64,000 nt of DNA, taken from the NCBI RefSeq assembly GCF_030867145.1, contig NC_134429.1, positions 19,391,115 to 19,455,114 on the forward strand. Reading direction: 5' to 3'. The position numbers were made by a program, and so were the translations under genes. How positions within the stretch are numbered: position 1 is the first letter of the stretch; each line of letters begins with the position of its first letter. Below are positions 58,993-64,000 of the stretch, piece after piece. The stretch is from Opisthocomus hoazin (taxonomy: Eukaryota; Chordata; Aves; Opisthocomiformes; Opisthocomidae). The notes beneath the pieces are model-generated. The model was given only the letters and a program-made list of their open reading frames with translations, had not been told where the DNA came from and searched no databases.

Positions 58993-61900
58993 CACGGGAC
59001 AGGCAAAACTTTCTGGAGCCTTGCCCACATTCTGAGCTTCGATCTGCTACTTAAGACCCCCAGGTTTATCATGAAACTTGGCTGCACCAACAGCCTGCCT
59101 GTCAGGTTGGCTCATCTCTTGTCTGAGCTCACAGGGATAATTCCTCCGGAATTCTGCCAAGCTCCGTATTTCAGGCATCTGGGGAACAAGCAACAATCAT
59201 AACAATTAATTCTTCAGCAGCAATTCCCCTCCAAGAATCATGCGTGGTTTTATAAATGTTCACCAAATGAGCTTCACAGTGCTGCTGGGACGCAGCTGAG
59301 TGGCGTTCCTGTCTCCCTAATTTGCAGATGGGAAAACTGAGGCACAGCATTCCTGTAAGGTTATGATTTATCCAAAGTAACTATTTTTTTTTATATTTGG
59401 GGTTTTCCCCCCCCACCCAAGCATTTTAAGTGGATTTGGTGTGTTGTTTGAGCTGTCTGCCAGAACAAGGGTGCGACTCAGCCTACTGGAAATCGGGTGA
59501 TTTGGCGAACAGTCCTGGCTCTGAGCACAGCTTCCAGAAAACATTATATATTTTCCTTAATGAATTAACTGATTATTCCAGACTTACTGCTTAGCTCTTT
59601 CTGAAAGCCAGAATAGCACTGATGTGATGCTTTGTGCAGCCTATGTCTGCTGTGGACCATTTGCCTGTAGGACCAGGGATAATCTTGTTGATTCACGTCC
59701 CCTCAGTTCAAGAGACACCCCAGCTACACTATACAGAGGGTGTGCATCAGGCAGCCTTACTGTCCAACTGCTTCTTCACATGACTGTCCCGGGGGCTTGC
59801 TGGACGCCCCAGCATCTCTCCAGGGTGTTTGTCAGGAGCTGGAATGTCTTCTGTCTGCATCTTGAGGACTGAGGAGGCAGCCTGTGGGATGAGGGAATTG
59901 AGTCTCAGTTTTGCCTCTATTCAGCACATTCTTTTTGTTTTTTTCTCCCGCTCTCATTAATTACTTCCTCATGTGCTGGGTCCTGCCTGAGAAACACTGG
60001 GAATTTCTGAGGTTTTGACAGAGAGGACTCTGGAAAAGGTTAAAATCCTGAATTAGGGAATGGCTATCTGAGAAAGATTTGATTGACGATGTTTCTGTGA
60101 TCTTACACTGTTCTACCACTGTAATAAACTCAGTTACAGAGCTAGCTCCATATTTCTGCACCAGCTCTAGGGCCAGATGAGTAGCACAGCCCCAGCAAAG
60201 AGCCAAAGCTTCTTGCTCGTGCTCTGCCAGTGTTTATGTTTTGTGGCCTGCTAGCAAAATCCCAGCGCACTGAGCACTGATCCCACTTCCCCTGCACTCA
60301 GTGATAAAATCCCCCACTTCGGTGCTGTTCTTCCACATCAAAATAATATAAGGGTCCACGGCTTTAGCTACTCTTATAAGATGTTTTCCAGTTTTCAGGA
60401 AAAGCTAAACGACTGCAGGACCCCAAAGAGATCAGGGCATCTCAGTAGAGCACTCAATAAACAGCCAAAATGGGAGCAAGCTTGTTCACAAAGATGGGAA
60501 AATAGCAGCACAGAGATTGGACTGCCTTGTTCTAGGGCACATTCCCCCAGAAATGAAGTCTCTGTTCTAAGATCCATGGCACAAACCCCCATCTTCAGGG
60601 AGTTCATTTTTATCGTGCCTAATTTGTATTTAATATTTTAGCTTGACTACATCTTTATGCTCATCTGACTGGGATAGATCAGAAGTTCTCTTCGCCAAAG
60701 ATTTCTGTGCAGCAGATGAAAAAGGGACATCTTGATGATTTTGCAAGGCCCAGGTTGGATATTTACCCGCTATTCACTTTTGCACTTTTTTCTTTTAACC
60801 GTGCACTGTTTCTGAAAAGGTGTCACATCAGCCAGCTCAGAGGGTACTTCCTTGAGCAAATTACGACAACATCCCACATCCCTCGAGGTCTACAGCCACT
60901 AGGCATCTCAGCAAGATACAAAGGGGAGGGAAGCACCCTGAGCTAAACAAATTGACTGTAGGTGACAGCTCTCTTCAAATCCAACTCAAAATGCTTTGTG
61001 CCTCAGGGATTATCTGATCATCTCCTTTTGCTTCCTCTAATCCAATGGGTGATCACATCTGACGATAGCTTTAAAATAATAATCTGAACCAAACAAGCAA
61101 TTCCCATGGGAAAGCTCAGACTGTATGTACTTGTAAAGAAAATGCCACTTTTCCTCCTGTAGAGCAAGCCATGGGTATTAACCATCTGCACAAATATTGC
61201 AGTCCTGGAAAGCTCCATCCAGCTTTAATCAGAGCTTTGGATTTCATAGCAGGCATTTAATCGGCTGTGGGAGTGTTTTCAGCCAGGTTGTGTAAATGCT
61301 GTCAAGAAACCAAAGACACATGTAAGGAATGTGCTAGCAGGAGGCAGAGGGGAGGCTTTATTGCTTAGAGATTGCTGTTTCACAACAGTTTTTTAAACAC
61401 CTACCGACCAAATTGGCCACATCCACACCCCATTGAAGCTGGCTAAGCAGCACACTGTAGCCCTACAGCCTTTCTGCATCTTGCAGGGAGATCCACTCGA
61501 GGAATCTAGTGCATAAATGTTGGAGGGTGTAGGCTGAGCAGGAGAGGAGCTGGAGGCAGGAGTCTAGTGTCTGAGAAACGACAGGCACAAATGTTTAAAA
61601 GAGAACTTTTTCTCAAGTGGGCATCTGTCCATGTATGTGCATGAATTTACAGCGTTAGAGGCATCTGTGCGTCACGCACCTCCTGGAGGTGCCCGCCCTA
61701 CCACACGCAGAAATTCCCAATTAATTTCTTGCAGGAGTGAAAGTGCCCTAAATTAAACAATTCCTAGGGGCAGCTCTCGTCCCAGTCTCTCCAAGGTTAA
61801 GGGCTGGGAAAGCTGAACTATTCCTTCCTTCCTGTAACAAGAAGTGACAACTGCTAATTAGGATCCATTAGAGGGTGCCCCAGGGAACCGATGGGACCGT

Positions 61901-64000
61901 TTTTCGGCATGCATTGTTGGAATTATTTTTTGTCTTAGAGTGGCATGTTGCCTCAGCCATCTCGGTTATCTTCCCCAAGCCTATGTGTGTATTTTGAGTC
62001 ATCTTGCTGCTGTGCCATGCTCCAAACTAAAGGTTATGAGATCTCAAGAAATCCTGATGCTCTCACAGCCTTGTCAGACCTTAGGGACAAGTGCTGAAGA
62101 AACTGTGGGCATGGTCACAATATAAGAGAATGTGAATGGGGGGAACATAACAACTTTTTGAGGTACAAGGCTCCAGGCTCGAACTCGTCTAGCAGACTAT
62201 TCCATAGAAACTGGAGCTCAAGGAGGTCTGCGCTCACATCCACGACTGCCAGAAGATGTGTCAACACAGCTAGCAGGCTGGCACCAGCAGAAAGCCACCA
62301 TCTATCTATAAAAACTGTTGGTAACTTCAAGTCCACAGAACACATTTTAAGTGTAGGGCAATCAAGGTACAGAACAGATAAGCTACCTCCTTGAGGCCCT
62401 GAAGAATCACACCTTACCCAGCTCAGTGTACCGCGGTGTCCTTCCATCAGAGCACAGCTGTCCAGCGGAAAGGCCAGAGAAGCATCTTTCACCAACAGTC
62501 AGAGATGCTCCAAAATGCAGTCAGGGAGCTCAGACAATTTTGAACCCACCTTACTGAAATCCACCCTGATGATATCGACGTCAATGCAGGATCCAGGCTG
62601 GAAGGAACCTGTCCTCCATGCAGCTGAGATCTCAAATCGATGACACGTACACAAGACTAAGCATATTTGAGAATGGCAGACACGCCTCAACAACTTCTTG
62701 TAAGACCATTCCAAGACAACCTAGATTCAGCTATTTCTGTTGAGAAGCACCCATCCATATTCCAGCAGAAAGTGGTTGGTGTCTGGATATTTTCGCATGT
62801 TACTTGGTACTTTCCTTAAAACATCAGCTCCCAGAGTCAAAGCATTATGAAAGAAAGTCATTATTCTTTCAAAAAACAATCTACATTCCAAGCACTTATA
62901 GTGACAGAAAAGCTCCGGAATGTGAACTACTGCATCTTAATTCCTCTGGAAAAAGAAAGGACATTTACACTTTAATTCAACCTTATCTTTAACAGGTTGG
63001 ACTGGTAATCTTCCTGCAAAGAGGGTACCTTGCCTGGAGTGAGAAGAAGCTGTTCTGAACCAGTCTGGGTTTTGGGTTCCTTTTTAATCAAAAGCAATAA
63101 GAATTGGTTTCAGAGGGACAGAACAAAACAAGAAGGGGCAAAGAGCATATTCTCCATGGAAATGCATCACAGTACAGAGGCCTGTGACTCCATTGCCTGT
63201 TTTCAGTGTCTGCAACACACACCAAGCCGTGTAAAGGGAAGCCAGTGCCCTTTAAATACGCACAAAGCCTTTGCTGCCTTACCAAGGTACAGACATTTTT
63301 ATTAGAGCCAGGGAACATTCCAGCTCTCAAAGGTAATAAAAATGCGGTTTGCCAGAAAACAATAGCAAACTAGCAAAGGGGTTTTTGGTTTGTCGAGGTG
63401 CTGCTAAACTCGCTGCTACTGCCTCTCTCAGTGGGGTTCCAGCATCAGCCCCCCCTTATAGGACAAAGACTCCTTGTATTCCTAAACTCTCCGGGGGCTG
63501 CTGCGTCTGGCCCAAGCCTCACAGCTGCGTGCCTTCAGGACTCGGCTGAGCCTGTCCCTTGGGGCTTGTGAGCCTCCGCGCATGAGCTGAAGGACCTGGG
63601 GATTCCAGCTCTGCGCTCTGCTCAGCCCCGGACCATCAGGTGGCCAAGTCCGTGGTGGTACAGGCTCCTCTTCTTTCCCTGTATCCTTTCGTTTCCGTGT
63701 CAGGTTACAAGCAGAGATGCCAGGAGAAGTCTTTGCACATGGCTAGCGTGGATAAAGCCTTAACTGTCCATTCCAAAGAAGCAGTAGTGGAAAAAGATGG
63801 TTGAACTGGAGTAAAGCCAGCGAGCCAAGACCTGCCTGCCCATGAGGCAGTCAGTAGTGGGAAGGTGAGGTGGGGGGAGAGGAGGGAGGACTCATGTTGA
63901 GCAGCAGGAGAAGAGCTTGGCAGGACTAATCACAGCCTGCTGGGCTCAGCCACAGGTAGAAGCCTTCCTCATCTTAAAAGTGAAGGAATTTATCTCCAGG
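58993..64000. other. Intergenic, no gene recognised
   Basis: Five kilobases of average composition to the right edge. By comparison with the human order, a gene such as MIB2 would be expected further right, but I see no exon of it here. Open frames near 62115-62714 on the minus strand are unsupported. No further CR1 tail was recognised. Confidence 0.55.

Noticed and set aside
62115-62714. Two neighbouring minus-strand frames (126 and 71 codons) near the right end
   Set aside because: I considered exons of an upstream gene such as MIB2, but neither product matches that family and there is no consistent pair of splice sites.

Overview
This is a vertebrate nuclear window, almost certainly from a bird. 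The evidence is a set of CR1 LINE fragments, several ending in the avian-type tail built on repeats of ATTCTGTG, together with short introns, very GC-rich CpG-island promoters and a gene order matching the SSU72-FNDC10 neighbourhood (human 1p36.33). I would guess a GC-rich microchromosome, but the species cannot be read from the sequence.

Layout. All three genes I can support lie on the minus strand. (1) SSU72: only the first coding exon (4477-4556) is present, inside a CpG island; bases 1-4476 are part of its first intron. A 5'-truncated CR1 element (about 4882-5460) sits directly upstream of this promoter. (2) Intergenic DNA from 5.5 to about 14.6 kb holds a degenerate pyrimidine-rich tandem array (about 10.57-11.34 kb) and an old CR1 3' end (about 13.56-13.83 kb). 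(3) FNDC10: an intact single-exon gene (16141-16788) in its own CpG island, with a TATA-like box and an out-of-frame upstream ORF overlapping its start codon. (4) 17.2-24.3 kb: no recognisable gene. (5) A 15-exon gene from 57547 down to 24407 encodes a GOLIM4-like (GPP130-like) type II Golgi membrane protein of about 620 residues. Its first 200 residues align without gaps to GOLIM4 as I recall it; the lumenal tail is strongly diverged except for one conserved acidic motif. (6) A CpG-island promoter (about 57.4-58.3 kb), two CR1 3' ends and 5 kb without a recognised gene complete the window.

Main point. GOLIM4 itself lies in the human 3q26 region. That region shares several paralogous pairs with 1p36 (SKI/SKIL, PRDM16/MECOM, GNB1/GNB4, TP73/TP63, DVL1/DVL3). 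A second, diverged GOLIM4-type gene beside SSU72 and FNDC10 therefore looks like the missing whole-genome-duplication partner (ohnolog) of GOLIM4, kept in this bird. I know of no mammalian gene at the equivalent position. The exon model is internally consistent for exons 1-13 (557 codons, every junction phase-matched). The exon 14/15 junction does not match in phase, so a short exon is probably missing from my model.

The three genes do not form a pathway: SSU72 is a nuclear RNA polymerase II CTD phosphatase, FNDC10 a small membrane protein of unknown role, and the GOLIM4-like protein a Golgi/endosome cycling protein. They are linked by ancient synteny.
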